Notes under the pieces: model-generated
Database searches by the model: none
What the model was told of the DNA's origin: nothing
The model's input: the letters and a program-made list of their open reading frames with translations, nothing else
Translations under genes and position numbers: made by a program
NCBI GenBank assembly: GCA_021234155.1
Contig: JAJEKV010000030.1
Location: forward strand, 11,348,525-11,412,524
Direction: 5' to 3'
Length of the DNA stretch: 64,000 nt
Source of the DNA: Isoetes taiwanensis
Taxonomy: Eukaryota; Streptophyta; Lycopodiopsida; Isoetales; Isoetaceae
Shown here: positions 24,906 through 34,746 of the stretch, one piece after another
Layout: the number at the start of each line of letters is the position of its first letter
How positions within the stretch are numbered: position 1 is the first letter of the stretch

Positions 24906-25793
24906 AAGGGCCAGTTTACTTGCATGATATGCGGCGGGGCGGCTGATAGAACTTGTTAATCTTAGGTGTTAGGGAGTATGAAATAGCCACAGGAGGCAGG
25001 CTGGTTGAGCCTCGGGGAGGTCGATTTGGGTAAAGAGTGCAGAATCAAAGAGATCGAGGGCAAGTTACGGCAAAATAGTGGAATTTTTGGTGGTCAAGAG
25101 CTGGCCGACCAAAAACTCAGTTTGTCTTGTAAAACAAGCGGAAATGAGATGGAAACACCTTAGAAGCCAAGCTTCGGGATGATTTGGAGGGTTGGAATTT
25201 GGAATTAGTCTTTACTTGGTGCGTGTTAAGTCATCTATAATAGGTTAGGTTTAAAAACATAACAAAGCTGGTAGTCTTGAGGAAATGATAAAATGTCAAA
25301 ACATTTTAGCCAAAGAGGCTAAGGTTGTAAGTTAATAGGTCAAGAAAAGATTAGTTAGGGATGAGCTAGGCTGGGGAGTGTGAGAGATACAGGCAAAGAG
25401 GTTATGGCGGGGAATAAAGTTGGTGCCAGAAGGCATGATACTAGCTAGTTAAGTCATTGAATAAACCGTTATTATGATTATGAATCTAAATGAATAGACT
25501 TATTTACTTAGGGAATATTGGGAAATGATAATGAATGTTTTATTTTAAATTTATTGGTGATGGTTGCATTTTGCATTATGCCTTGTAATGGACGGAATAA
25601 ATATTGAATCATGGTTGGATTCTTTCTTGCTGCATAAAGTGGGTATTATGGAATTTGCTTGATGTTGAGCTTGTTAAGGCATGTGTCATAGACGATTTCA
25701 CCTCCACACTCTTGAATGTTGTTCTTGTGTCGATTCCAGAAAGTCCACAGGGGTCTTCGCTTAACACAAGGACATTCGGCATGACGTAAAAAT

Positions 25794-25811
25794 ACCATCC
25801 ATCCATCCATT
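25794..25811. repeat. CCAT tetranucleotide microsatellite
   Basis: About four to five tandem CCAT/ATCC units. Confidence 0.8.
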
Positions 25812-26244
25812 CGTCTGTGAATGCAGGTAAAGATCAATTCTGGGAGTAAAAATTCAAGAATATGGAGGTGAAATCGTCGGAATGATAGGTAAAAGCCAAG
25901 AATGTTGTGTGTAAAAATAAGTGATGAGCATTGAATTTAGCGGTCACGGCCAATGACCTCTGCCATTAGCCTTGTTGATTTTCCGAGGCTATGGTTGACA
26001 TTCTTCATGACACTCTGCAATCCCACTTGACATTCTTGATAGCAGCCGTTAGATGCTTGACACATGGCATGAATTGATGACCCCATGACTTTCACGTTGC
26101 AAGAAAGGCTCCGTGCCTTGAATTCCGGCACGTCAAAAGTGCCTCCGCGCTGCCGCGCATCGGCACTTCTTCCATCACCCATTCACGGCGCCTGACCTTT
26201 GAGCAGCGGCGTAAGGGCGGTGGTGATGATCAACCAATGAATAA

Positions 26245-26258
26245 GTGACACGTGTCAC
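26245..26258. promoter_or_regulatory. Perfect 14-bp palindrome containing a G-box
   Basis: GTGACACGTGTCAC is a perfect palindrome centred on CACGTG. This core is bound by plant bZIP and bHLH factors (G-box/ABRE class). No gene start is identified close by, so its function here is unproven. Confidence 0.35.
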
Positions 26259-28274
26259 ATTTTCTTTATCTAAAAATGCGATAAAGTTCTTTACTCCATT
26301 CAGCCCTTTTACTCCCGTTCCGGAATTTCTTTGCCTTCGGCTTTTTCTTACACCTTTCTTACGATATTTTCACGGATCTTGAACTATGCGGTGGCATGGG
26401 TAGTTAGACTGATGAGTCCTCACGTTGAGAGAAAGCCACAGTGGCCTTTTCCAGGAAGGTCAGCGGTGACCTTGTTACTTCCTTAGAGCCCTCACATGTA
26501 GGGTACTACGTATTCACATGCAGTTCATTTGAGGCGGCCAGGCTTGCCATCTGGCAGGTTGTCCGAGCTACTTTGGAACGAATTTACCTCGGCGTCCGAC
26601 TGAAGTTTTTCGTTGACGTATTGAGCGTCCCTTCGTGGCGGGGACATCGTCGAGATAAAAATTTGTTAACATTTCTTAGAGAAATCATGCCCTTGGTAAT
26701 TAGCGATCGACACTCTTTCCTTTTCTGGTGATGGAAACCGCGCTAATCATTCCATGCTTTCGCTTTTGGGCTGAATTGCAAAAGTAATTAATGTCGACTC
26801 ATTACATTGTGTTTGGTATGAAGAAAGAAAACTTGGGATAAAATTATCTTGGTAGGGTTTAGAGACTCTTTGTTGGGAGTTTCTTGCGTTCTAAGGGGAT
26901 TCGGGCAGGTATTGGTACATTAATTTCGCGGTGAGTTAGCTAATCTTCTTGCAAATGTTTCAATTATGTTCACCATTGATGTGCATAGTCTCTTCAACTA
27001 AAGAGTTTTTCCACATTGAAATTTAGGAAAATGCATTGGTGAGCGAAGTCTTTGCGGGATGTTCTTCTAGAACTTAAGTAACCCTGGGGATGGCTTGATT
27101 CTGCGGGGCTGACTTGCAGCAGGTGCCAATTTTGATTCAAGTGATAATGCAATTTCGTTTACAGCTCATAGTAGTAACATAGATACTATGTACCAAGTAG
27201 TTTGGTCAAGGCTTTGTTAATAAGACGACGTTGGTATTTTGGGTTTCCATCTCATGCCCTTCCTCTGCATGAATGAATATAACATTCAACCCAGGACTGA
27301 ATCATGGCAGAAACAAATCAGCTATTTCTTGTACAAAAGGTGTTATCCCTCTCTTAGTGAAGACAACAAAGCAAAGCAGAGATGTGCAAACTTTTTGGAC
27401 CGCAGCAGGTGCCATTGCGATCTTATGTGTCTTGATGCTTTTATAATAACTTCTTTTCTTGTATTTTTATTCAAATCATGACCTCCACCATCATTTTGTC
27501 TCCACATAAGTCAGTATTTGGTGCTCATGTGCCTAATTGTTATTTGGCACCTTCGTATGAATTCCGTTTTTTCATGCACAAATGTACATCAGTTTTTTAT
27601 AATATAACTAGTAGCGTGTGCGGCGTTCTTAGAGATAATATCATACTTGAACTTTTCGGCCTTTGGCGTCCATATGTGTCCAACTTTTGAGGTGGGTTAT
27701 TTTCCATAACCCACTTGAGGGGAGGTTAACCTCCCTTCAGTAATGGTTAAGATTTTATGATGGGAATGAATTTAATGATCTGCAGGTGTTTATTAGGGCT
27801 AATGTCTTAGGCACGATGCTTTCATGAAGTACAGCGTTATTTGCTTTTGTAAAAAAGCTGCTATTTGAAATAGTGAATACCGGTAGCATTTGTTTTCATG
27901 GATTTCAATAGATAAAACATTAAGAAGGCAAAAATACGGAAGACGAAATCGAAAATTGATGTTGAAAATGTCATTTCTTGAAGTAGTTAAATAAATCAAT
28001 AAGAAATAAGTACAAAAATATATAAAACCGCAAAATATTGTAAACATTGATGTTTTGGTTAGCGATGGAACTAAATATAAAATCTCATGCATACGTCATG
28101 CGAAGGCAATGTTGTCTTGGTTTGGATGCTCCCGTGATATAATAATATGAATTTGATGCGACAACACCGTATTATTCATGCCTATGCTGAAATTTGTGTT
28201 CGCTTTCAGCTAATGTCATGTGGCATTTCTGGTGGTGGTAAACCTATGGCTTAAGTTATACCTTGGAAGCGGCA

Positions 28275-30221
28275 ATGATAGCACTGCTGGAGTCTTCTCA
28301 AAGCTGGCTTTATAGACTAACCAACAGTGACGGAGGCCATGTAAAATCAAAGCCTGAAAATTCCTCTTCAGGAATCAAAAGGTTGTGTAAGAAGGGGAAT
28401 CTTAAGGAAGCAATCCATATTCTACACAGGCCAGATAGTAAGGGATCTTTTCATGCTTTTCTTTTCCTCCTTCAGGGATGCACGAAGAATTTAAATATGG
28501 TACAAGGAAAACTTGTCCATGCCCACATTGTCCATTCCTCATTCACGCCCAATATCTTAATGTGGAACACTATTCTTTTTTTGTATGCAAAGGGTGCAAC
28601 TCTTGCAGATGTCTTAGAAATATTTCATCACATAGATAATGGGAATGTATATACATGGACCATAGTGATTGAAGCATATATGGAGCATAGATATTCAAGA
28701 GAGGCTCTGGAACTATTTTATCATATGCAGCAAGGAGGCCTTATCCCAGATAAGGTGCTTTTCCTTTCTGTTGTTACTGCCTGTACTAGTTTATCAGCTT
28801 TTGAAGAGGGTAAAAGGATGCATAATCAAATTATTCTGTCAGGTTTAGACTCGGATATAAATATTAGGAATACGCTTGTGCATATGTATAGTAAATGTGG
28901 AAGCATATGGGATGCCCGTCAAGTGTTTGACAGAATCAATACAGAAGATATAGTATCCTGGAATGTCATAATTGGAGGCTATGCTCATCATGGGGATGTC
29001 AAAGAAGCCCTAGTGCTTTTTGCAAAAATGAAATGGCTAGGTCTGATGCCTGATAAGGTAACCTTTCTCAACTCTTTGGCTGCATGTGTAAATACGAAGG
29101 CCTTAGCTGAAGGGAAGTGGCTCAATGCTTGCATCATAATAAGCATGTATCATCCAGATATCTCTGTACAGAGTGCACTCGTCGACATGTATGCTAAATG
29201 TGGTAGTCTAGAAGATGCTTGCCTTGTATTTGATAGAATGGTTTTACAGAATGTTGTTTCATGGAATGCTTTAATTGCAGGATATTCTGAACACAAGCAT
29301 GACAAAGAAAACTTCAAGATTTTTGGAGAAATGCTGCAGCCAGATAAAGTGACATTTCTCACCATCCTAAATGCATGTGCCAATGATGCACTTATAGAAT
29401 ATGGCAAATGGATTCATGCTCATGTTCTAATTGCTGGACTTCGGTTTAATGTTCATATTGGAAATGCTACTATAGATATGTATGCTAGATGTGACAGAAT
29501 GAACAGTGCACAGGAAGTATTTGACAGAATGGCAGTATTAGACTTAATATCCTGGAACACATTAATTGCAGGGTATATGCAGCATGATGATCAAGGAGAA
29601 GCTTTGATTATATTCAACAGAATGCAACAGGAAGGTTTTGGTGCAGATGCGGTCACATTTTCTAGCATTCTTAGCACATGTGCAAAACTGACAGCTCTGG
29701 AGCAGGGAAAGCATGTCCATGCAAAATTGATGAAATCTGGAAGTGTGTCAAATGAATGTGTAAGTTGTGCACTAATTGGCATGTACCTAAAATGTGGGAA
29801 GTTAAAAGATGCTTGTCAAGTTTTTGATCGAAATCCTGAGCGGGACACTGTTTCCTGGACAATGATGGTAGCAGGATTTGCACAACATGGTTATGGTCAG
29901 GAAGCACTTAAAATTTTTAGACAAATGCAGGGAGAAGGGATGAAAGCGGATGGGATCACAATTGCAACCCTTTTAAGTGGATGTAGTCATGCTGGTTTAG
30001 TGGATGAAGGTTCTCAATACCTTGATTTAATGGCTGGAGCCTATGGAATCACTCCTACTAATTTCCACTATGCGTGCATGATTGATGCCTTTGGACGTGC
30101 AGGATTGCTAGAGGAGGCAGGAGAGCTTATGAGAGCAATGCCTTTTGAGCCCAACATCTTGGGATCAACATCATTTCTTGGTGCATGCATCATTCATGGG
30201 AAAATGGAATCTGCCAAATGA
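28275..30221 (+). CDS. PLS-class pentatricopeptide repeat protein, C-terminally truncated
   Basis: A single uninterrupted frame of 648 residues from the ATG at 28275 (the frame is open back to a TAA at 28239). PPR proteins bind organellar RNA base by base and act in editing, splicing or stabilisation in mitochondria or plastids. The protein is a series of P-L-S triplets. The VSWNxLIAGY-type motif starts at about residues 124, 225, 326, 423 and 524, a period of 101 with one shorter 97-residue unit where four residues before QPDKVTF are missing. MYAKCGSLEDA-type and HAHxxxSG-type segments recur between them. The first 33 residues are Ser-rich and could be a transit peptide. The frame ends in two TGA codons just inside the expected E region (IHGKMESAK), and no E+ or DYW domain follows. 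The Trp usual in E motifs is also lost. It may be a recent pseudogene or a shortened functional PPR. The family call is firm; function and target are unknown. Confidence 0.92.
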   Translation: MIALLESSQSWLYRLTNSDGGHVKSKPENSSSGIKRLCKKGNLKEAIHILHRPDSKGSFHAFLFLLQGCTKNLNMVQGKLVHAHIVHSSFTPNILMWNTILFLYAKGATLADVLEIFHHIDNGNVYTWTIVIEAYMEHRYSREALELFYHMQQGGLIPDKVLFLSVVTACTSLSAFEEGKRMHNQIILSGLDSDINIRNTLVHMYSKCGSIWDARQVFDRINTEDIVSWNVIIGGYAHHGDVKEALVLFAKMKWLGLMPDKVTFLNSLAACVNTKALAEGKWLNACIIISMYHPDISVQSALVDMYAKCGSLEDACLVFDRMVLQNVVSWNALIAGYSEHKHDKENFKIFGEMLQPDKVTFLTILNACANDALIEYGKWIHAHVLIAGLRFNVHIGNATIDMYARCDRMNSAQEVFDRMAVLDLISWNTLIAGYMQHDDQGEALIIFNRMQQEGFGADAVTFSSILSTCAKLTALEQGKHVHAKLMKSGSVSNECVSCALIGMYLKCGKLKDACQVFDRNPERDTVSWTMMVAGFAQHGYGQEALKIFRQMQGEGMKADGITIATLLSGCSHAGLVDEGSQYLDLMAGAYGITPTNFHYACMIDAFGRAGLLEEAGELMRAMPFEPNILGSTSFLGACIIHGKMESAK

Positions 30222-30278
30222 TGAAATAGGGAGAGACTTGAGCTAAATGTGGTCTCATATGCCCCTTATAAGAAAAAC
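30222..30278 (+). pseudogene. In-frame remnant of the PPR E region after the double stop
   Basis: Directly after the two TGA codons, the same frame continues as ERLELNVVSYAPY. This matches the E-motif core seen in PLS-class proteins (A-E-R-L-x-E-L-x-P-x-x-x-x-x-Y). Similarity is lost after the Tyr, where YVLLSNIY would be expected. It shows that the ancestral gene was longer. Confidence 0.6.
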
Positions 30279-31030
30279 TCATTATTGCAAATTTTTTGTT
30301 TCCAACGTCTCATCAGGGACTTGTATGTCTTATGATGTGGAAAACAAGAGAGTTAATGTATACTTTTGCAAGACTCAGCAAACCCAAGCATGATTTCACT
30401 TTGGATTTCGCCTGTATTTTTTCACCTGTATCCTCTTGATGCAGATCATTGCTTTCAATAATTCTGAGTCATTTTCTGAAGGTGGCCACAGAAAGATTTT
30501 CCCATTAAGAAAACTGTTTGAGAAAACTGCTGAAGGCAGCTATGTATCTAAACTAGAGCATTTTAACCTTTGCTTTGTGTCCTGACCATCTGTTGAGTAG
30601 AAGTAGACTTATCAATCTATAATTATCTAGTATGACCAGACAAAGTGTGACAGGATTAACTTTTGGTTGTATCTCGTGGCCGTGGAAATGCTGCTAGTTC
30701 AACAAATCTGTGTGTCTATATCTGGAGGCTTTTTTAAATTTTATCTGCTACAATATCGTCGCATTTCTTGGGCTCTCAGACAATGGATTGATTGTACACA
30801 AGTTTTTGGGCAAGTGGATATGGTAATTGAAGAGCTCAAATCGGAAGTCTGTGAGTATTATATGGTGTGAACTGAGCGGCCTTCATTTTGTGGGCTGGGT
30901 AAAAGTATTTTCTTTAGCAGGGTTGCCTAACCCGAGGTGCACGATTTCCTGGAAATCTAGCCTATACACGTGTAGGCCACTCCTGACTCCTCACTCCGGC
31001 ATCCATTCGGGTTGCTCTTTCAGATGGTGA
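30279..31030. other. PPR 3' flank, no gene assigned
   Basis: AT-rich sequence without a recognisable domain. It probably contains the 3' UTR of the PPR gene and, toward the right end, degraded 5' sequence of the LINE that becomes recognisable at 31,031. Confidence 0.4.
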
Positions 31031-32930
31031 ACATGCGGCAAAGTTTATTGTTGTTTTGTTGATTTTCGAAAAGCCTTTGATACTGTTCCTCGGAACAGGT
31101 TGTTTCAGAGGCTCAAAACGTTGGGGCTTTCTCACGAGCTGATCTGGGCAGTGTTGACATTATACGAGAATGTAATAGGCAGAGTGAAAATAGATGGGCA
31201 GTTTTCAGAGGAAGTTTTCAGTACAATTGGGGTTAAACAAAGAGTTTTCTACTCTATTTGGACTTTACATTGATGAGCTTGAAAGCTTTGTTCAGTGTTT
31301 GGGAGAAGGCTCCATGCTTTCGCTCAGAATTTTCCATTTGCTCTATCTTGGGATGATGTGGTTCTAATCTCACCATCTCCTCAAAGGACTCAAAACATTT
31401 GGCACCTAGAAGCCTTTTGCAAAGATAAAGAGAGCTGCAAGTAAATCTCAACAAGACCAAAGTGATGGTATTTAATACCTCTTGGAAAAATTGGAAAAAT
31501 AACTCTTTTACTTTCCAAGGACAACCTGTAGAAATTGTTTCCCCTTACACCTATTGGGGGTAGAGTTTGCTGGCCCTCTATTCCAGATTGAGGGAGGCTG
31601 GTCAGGCAAGGATTGCAAAGGATATGCTTCTCTTGTACAGCTGGAAAAACAGTGCTACCAACTCCATTTCCAAGATGTTCATACAAAGCTCTTCCCTGTT
31701 TGTGCGTTGGTGAAGCCCGGCAGCTTTATATGGTGCACAAATATGGGGAGTTGACCTACGAGCCGATGACTGGGGTCAACTAGAGAGGCTCCAAATTTCT
31801 CTTCTCTCTAGAATGATTAAAGGAAACAAGCATTAGGACCCCATGATATAATGCTTGCTGAGTTTAATGCAAAACCTCTGGTCGAGATTGCCTTCCAAAC
31901 AGTGGCGTACTTACATAGAGTTACAGGTGGACCTTGTGATCACAAGAGGTCAAAAGAAGACTTCCTGGCTGGCATATGTGTAGATCTAAAACATTGGCAG
32001 ACCAAGGTAAAGCGCTGTTGGTTCACAAGGACATCTAAATTGTTTGAGGGAGATGGGTTTCTGTGGGAAATATCCACCTTTTCACTACAGTATAATGGAT
32101 GACAATCTGAATTTTTACTCAGCAGAAATCAATCAGCTTATACGCCATGACTTGGGTATCTGTATGTTTCAAATACATGGGTGAATCCCATCAAAACTGC
32201 CTGCTAAAAAGAAATTCTATAAGGATAACTTCCTAAATATATCGAGGATGGGTTCATTATAAGACCTGGATATTTAGATATGGATCACGAACAAGTAGAA
32301 GAAGGATACTCTATGGGAGCAGTTTAGAGTGTCATCTCACCAGCTGGGGTGAAAGGGTTGGTAGAGGCCCGAAAAGATTGAGTAGAGTGAGGATGGAGGA
32401 GGTGCCCAATGTGCTGATCTAAACATGGGTAGTCAGAGAACATTTGTTTTACCTGCCCAACCTATTACATTGTCAAGAGGCGGGTATAATTTGTCTTTAA
32501 GTCCCACATCTCTCGACAGCCTGGTGATATTACGATCCAAGAAATGTGTATCTCACTTTGTATATGAACTATCTCTAGAAAGGAGAAATATTCTCAAACA
32601 AAAAGAATCCAATGGGCCTGAAGCAAACAGAAATAACTGATTTCTTTTTTCATCTGAGACAAGCGATGATGATAAGAGGTTAGTAGACTCACCACAGAAG
32701 AGGAAGTATCCTGACCCTAAAGGAGTAGCTTGGCACTGTCTAAGAGGATAAAAAGCGATCAGCAGCCATGAAACATAAAAGAATCTTTCCAGAAGAGGCC
32801 AAGCAGCAAGCAATAAAAGCAGGCCAAGAAGAGGGTATTATGAAGTATTTTGCAGCAGCCACAGGAGCGAGATGGACTGTCTCCATCTCCATCAAATCCT
32901 ATCTGAGGACGAGATTTTGATTTTCAATTG
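31031..32930 (+). mobile_element. LINE (non-LTR retrotransposon) with reverse transcriptase, frameshifted
   Basis: From 31,031 the plus strand reads YCCFVDFRKAFDTVPRNRLF, the LINE RT motif A region. It continues through LIWAVLTLYENVIGRVK to STIGVKQ. A deletion or frameshift has removed most of the GCPLSPTL motif, but FGLYIDELESF follows in another frame (around 31,255). Motif C is altered: the expected YADD reads SWDD before VVLISPSPQ (around 31,340). NLNKTKVMVF and YLGVEF-type thumb motifs follow, with a frameshift near 31,557. The post-RT region includes GYASLVQLEKQC, HFQDVHTKL and DDWGQLERLQ. Similarity fades through 32.1-32.9 kb, where lysine-rich open frames probably represent the C-terminus and 3' UTR. 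The element is inactive; the endonuclease domain and 5' end are not recognisable. Confidence 0.85.
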
Positions 32931-33059
32931 TTAAATTTAATATTTTTGTTTCCATACTTTAGATAACAGGAGGGTTTTCCTCTGAAGGTCTTAATTCTGT
33001 TTATGTTATGGCTCATAGACCCTTGAATATACATTAGGCGTTAATAAATCTTTGCTGCT

Positions 33060-33088
33060 CTTTCTTTCTTTCTTTCTTTCTTTCTTTC
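33060..33088. repeat. (CTTT)7 microsatellite
   Basis: Seven perfect CTTT units. They sit just before a candidate splice acceptor and may act as its pyrimidine tract. They also follow the LINE 3' region, so they might instead be a simple-repeat 3' tail. Confidence 0.95.
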
Positions 33089-33111
33089 CTGACTTCTGAC
33101 TCCTCTTTCAG

Positions 33112-33189
33112 CTGGTCAATATGCGGTCAACATTCATCAGTTTGAAGGGCTTGGAGAAACGAATTTAGAGCACTGGCGCCGAGTTTATG
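33112..33189 (+). CDS. Candidate exon 1 of an unidentified multi-exon gene
   Basis: A 78-nt segment lies between a strong acceptor (pyrimidine tract, CTCTTTCAG) and a strong donor (TATG|GTACGT). One frame is open and reads YAVNIHQFEGLGETNLEHWR plus a few flanking residues, which looks like constrained protein. It starts with two nucleotides of a split codon and ends with one. I do not recognise the family. The link to the next candidate exon is uncertain because the phases (1 versus 2) do not match, so an exon may be missing between them. Confidence 0.4.
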
Positions 33190-33555
33190 GTACGTGACCA
33201 TTACAGAATAACCAGATCCCCCTCCACCTCCTGGTGTTGTCCACTGGGACATTTTCAGATGGATCTTTTCTATCACATTCCTGATTAGTTAGATTTTGTA
33301 ATAATACCTTGGAATGGATGCAGTTTATTGAAAACGAAGAACCTAATGAAAGCAGAATTGTATCTATTCATATGATGAAAACCTAGATATATGCAACACG
33401 TTGAAGCCATAGATGACCATTTTGCAAAGGCATTTGGTGCATTCATGCTTGACGAATCATCTTGTAGTTCCTTATAGAGCAGTCCGGGAATATTTTATAT
33501 TAGCTGAGACTCTGTATGGGGTCTTTGTGTCTTTGTTTCATGCTATGCACTACAG

Positions 33556-33597
33556 ATCTAGGTTAAGCAAGATCGTCTTCAAACTTTTAATTTATAG
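33556..33597 (+). CDS. Candidate exon 2 (42 nt) of the same gene
   Basis: Short segment between CACTACAG and TATAG|GTAATA. The only open frame reads SRLSKIVFKLLIY. It ends with AG, which joins to the first G of the next candidate exon to make one Arg codon, so the phases agree. Alone it would be weak; it is listed because of that fit. Confidence 0.3.
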
Positions 33598-33711
33598 GTA
33601 ATACCAAGCCATCAGAAATCATGACTTATTGGGGTAGACTTCATTTCTTCATGTTTCTTCCCATATGGATATTAAACACGTGGTTCTGCTTATCTGATCA
33701 TTGCTTTCTAG

Positions 33712-33806
33712 GCATGCTTCACTTGCTTATTACATACACTTTATGCAGATTAGTAAACATACAAAGGAACGTCCAGACAACTTGAAAATCTTACAGTTGT
33801 TAATGG
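33712..33806 (+). CDS. Candidate exon 3 of the same gene
   Basis: A 95-nt segment after TTGCTTTCTAG that ends at ATGG|GTATTG. It reads HASLAYYIHFMQISKHTKER and then PDNLKILQLLM. Its final G joins with AT at the start of the next candidate exon to form an Asp codon. Product unknown. Confidence 0.4.
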
Positions 33807-33843
33807 GTATTGTACTGACGGAAGGAGATATTTGGTCTTGCAG

Positions 33844-33966
33844 ATACCCTAGTTGTAAATGTTTCAGATTGCACATACCTGCTTCACAAGCAGTTTCATT
33901 GACTTGCCGCAGCAATTTCTGAAGGAGTGTTTCAGCCTTGTAAAATTCGCATGTTTTTCTATTCAG
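33844..33966 (+). CDS. Candidate exon 4 with an in-frame TGA
   Basis: A 123-nt segment between TTGGTCTTGCAG and TATTCAG|GTATTG. It reads TLVVNVSDCTYLLHKQFH, then a TGA codon, then LAAAISEGVFQPCKIRMFFY. The protein-like sequence on both sides of the stop suggests decay of an Arg codon (CGA to TGA). That would make the locus a pseudogene, unless the stop is avoided by alternative splicing. It ends in phase 1. Confidence 0.4.
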
Positions 33967-34025
33967 GTATTGTCACTTGTAGTTCTAAATTTAAGCCTTT
34001 TGCATGTTCAGATGTTGCATTTTAG

Positions 34026-34049
34026 GGACAAGCATCTGCACCAGTAGAT
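34026..34049 (+). CDS. Candidate micro-exon 5 (24 nt)
   Basis: Lies between GTTGCATTTTAG and a consensus donor GTAAGG. In phase 0 it reads GQASAPVD and fits the next candidate exon. It is one nucleotide out of register with candidate exon 4, so either there is a frameshift or the pairing is wrong. Confidence 0.25.
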
Positions 34050-34134
34050 GTAAGGATACAGTTCTTATTTAGTTTGGATAGATATATAGCTTTAGAGTTG
34101 AGTTCATTTGGCTAAACTTTATTGAATATTGCAG

Positions 34135-34239
34135 TCAATGTTAGATTTTACATTGGACCAGCAATGCACTGTTACCTGGCTTGGGCTTGCTCCCATTGCT
34201 TCTGCCAATGGCTGCTACGACTTCTTCAACATCATGTCA
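34135..34239 (+). CDS. Candidate exon 6 of the same gene
   Basis: A 105-nt segment after GAATATTGCAG, in phase 0 at both ends. It reads SMLDFTLDQQCTVTWLGLAP and then IASANGCYDFFNIMS. The donor (GTTAGG) is weak. A second frame is also open across most of it, which lowers confidence. Confidence 0.3.
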
Positions 34240-34678
34240 GTTAGGAGAAGTAGTTGGATCACCCAAGCTTAGACATGCCAAATAAGTTCTTTAAATTTAC
34301 CCTGCAATAAGTGTTCCAGACATGAGAGACAACATCTGCTAATTTGCTGGAAGAAGTTCCTAACCAAGCATGCAAAATTTTATTGCTCTCTTTTGGAGCT
34401 GTGAAAGCCTGAATCTTCACTGCAACTTACTATTACATTCAAATCCTCTTATGGTTAATTATGCAGCGCACAATATTTTATGTTTACAGCTTTACTTTGG
34501 AGTGGCGAAAGCCTGATTCTTCACTGCTGCTTATTTCAGATTCAAATCCTTTTACTGTTTAATGGATATTCATACTTCTCTGAGCAATTCATAGCTGATT
34601 GCAATCATTTAAGTCGTTTTATTACTTATGATGATTCAATATACCTGTACAATTGTCAACTAATATCCATGGTAGCAG

Positions 34679-34746
34679 ATTAGCAGAAAACTTGAACTGG
34701 ATGATGTTCACAATCACAAGCATGAACCTCATCAAAGGGTTCTTCA
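34679..34746 (+). CDS. Candidate exon 7 of the same gene
   Basis: A 68-nt segment between CATGGTAGCAG and CTTCA|GTATGT, a good donor. In phase 0 it reads ISRKLELDDVHNHKHEPHQR and VL. It fits the phase-0 end of candidate exon 6. Product unknown. Confidence 0.35.

Larger units (their letters stand above)
24906..28238. other. Intergenic DNA between the Copia element and the PPR gene
   Basis: No gene is recognised. It contains a CCAT microsatellite and a perfect G-box palindrome, both annotated separately. One small exon-like piece is visible near 27,297-27,340 (ESWQKQISYFLYK, followed by AG|GTGTTA), too short to call. The last few hundred bases would hold the PPR promoter; a TATA-like GATATAATAAT lies near 28,136, about 135 bp before the ATG. 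Confidence 0.4.

Noticed and set aside
26408-26455. Possible hammerhead ribozyme core (CTGATGAG ... GAAA)
   Set aside because: Stem II pairs poorly and the conserved cleavage-site context after stem III is missing.
30985-33140. Similarity between TTTCAGATGGTGAACATGCGG (near 31,020) and TTTCAGCTGGTCAATATGCGG (near 33,107) as a target duplication of the LINE
   Set aside because: It is imperfect and short, and one copy overlaps LINE coding sequence while the other overlaps a candidate exon. It is not a credible target-site duplication.
33400-33470. IDDHFAKAFGAF, similar to the vestigial-like (VGLL4) TDU motif of animals
   Set aside because: Only a short stretch matches, there is no strong splice acceptor, and this family is not known in plants. 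Chance is more likely.
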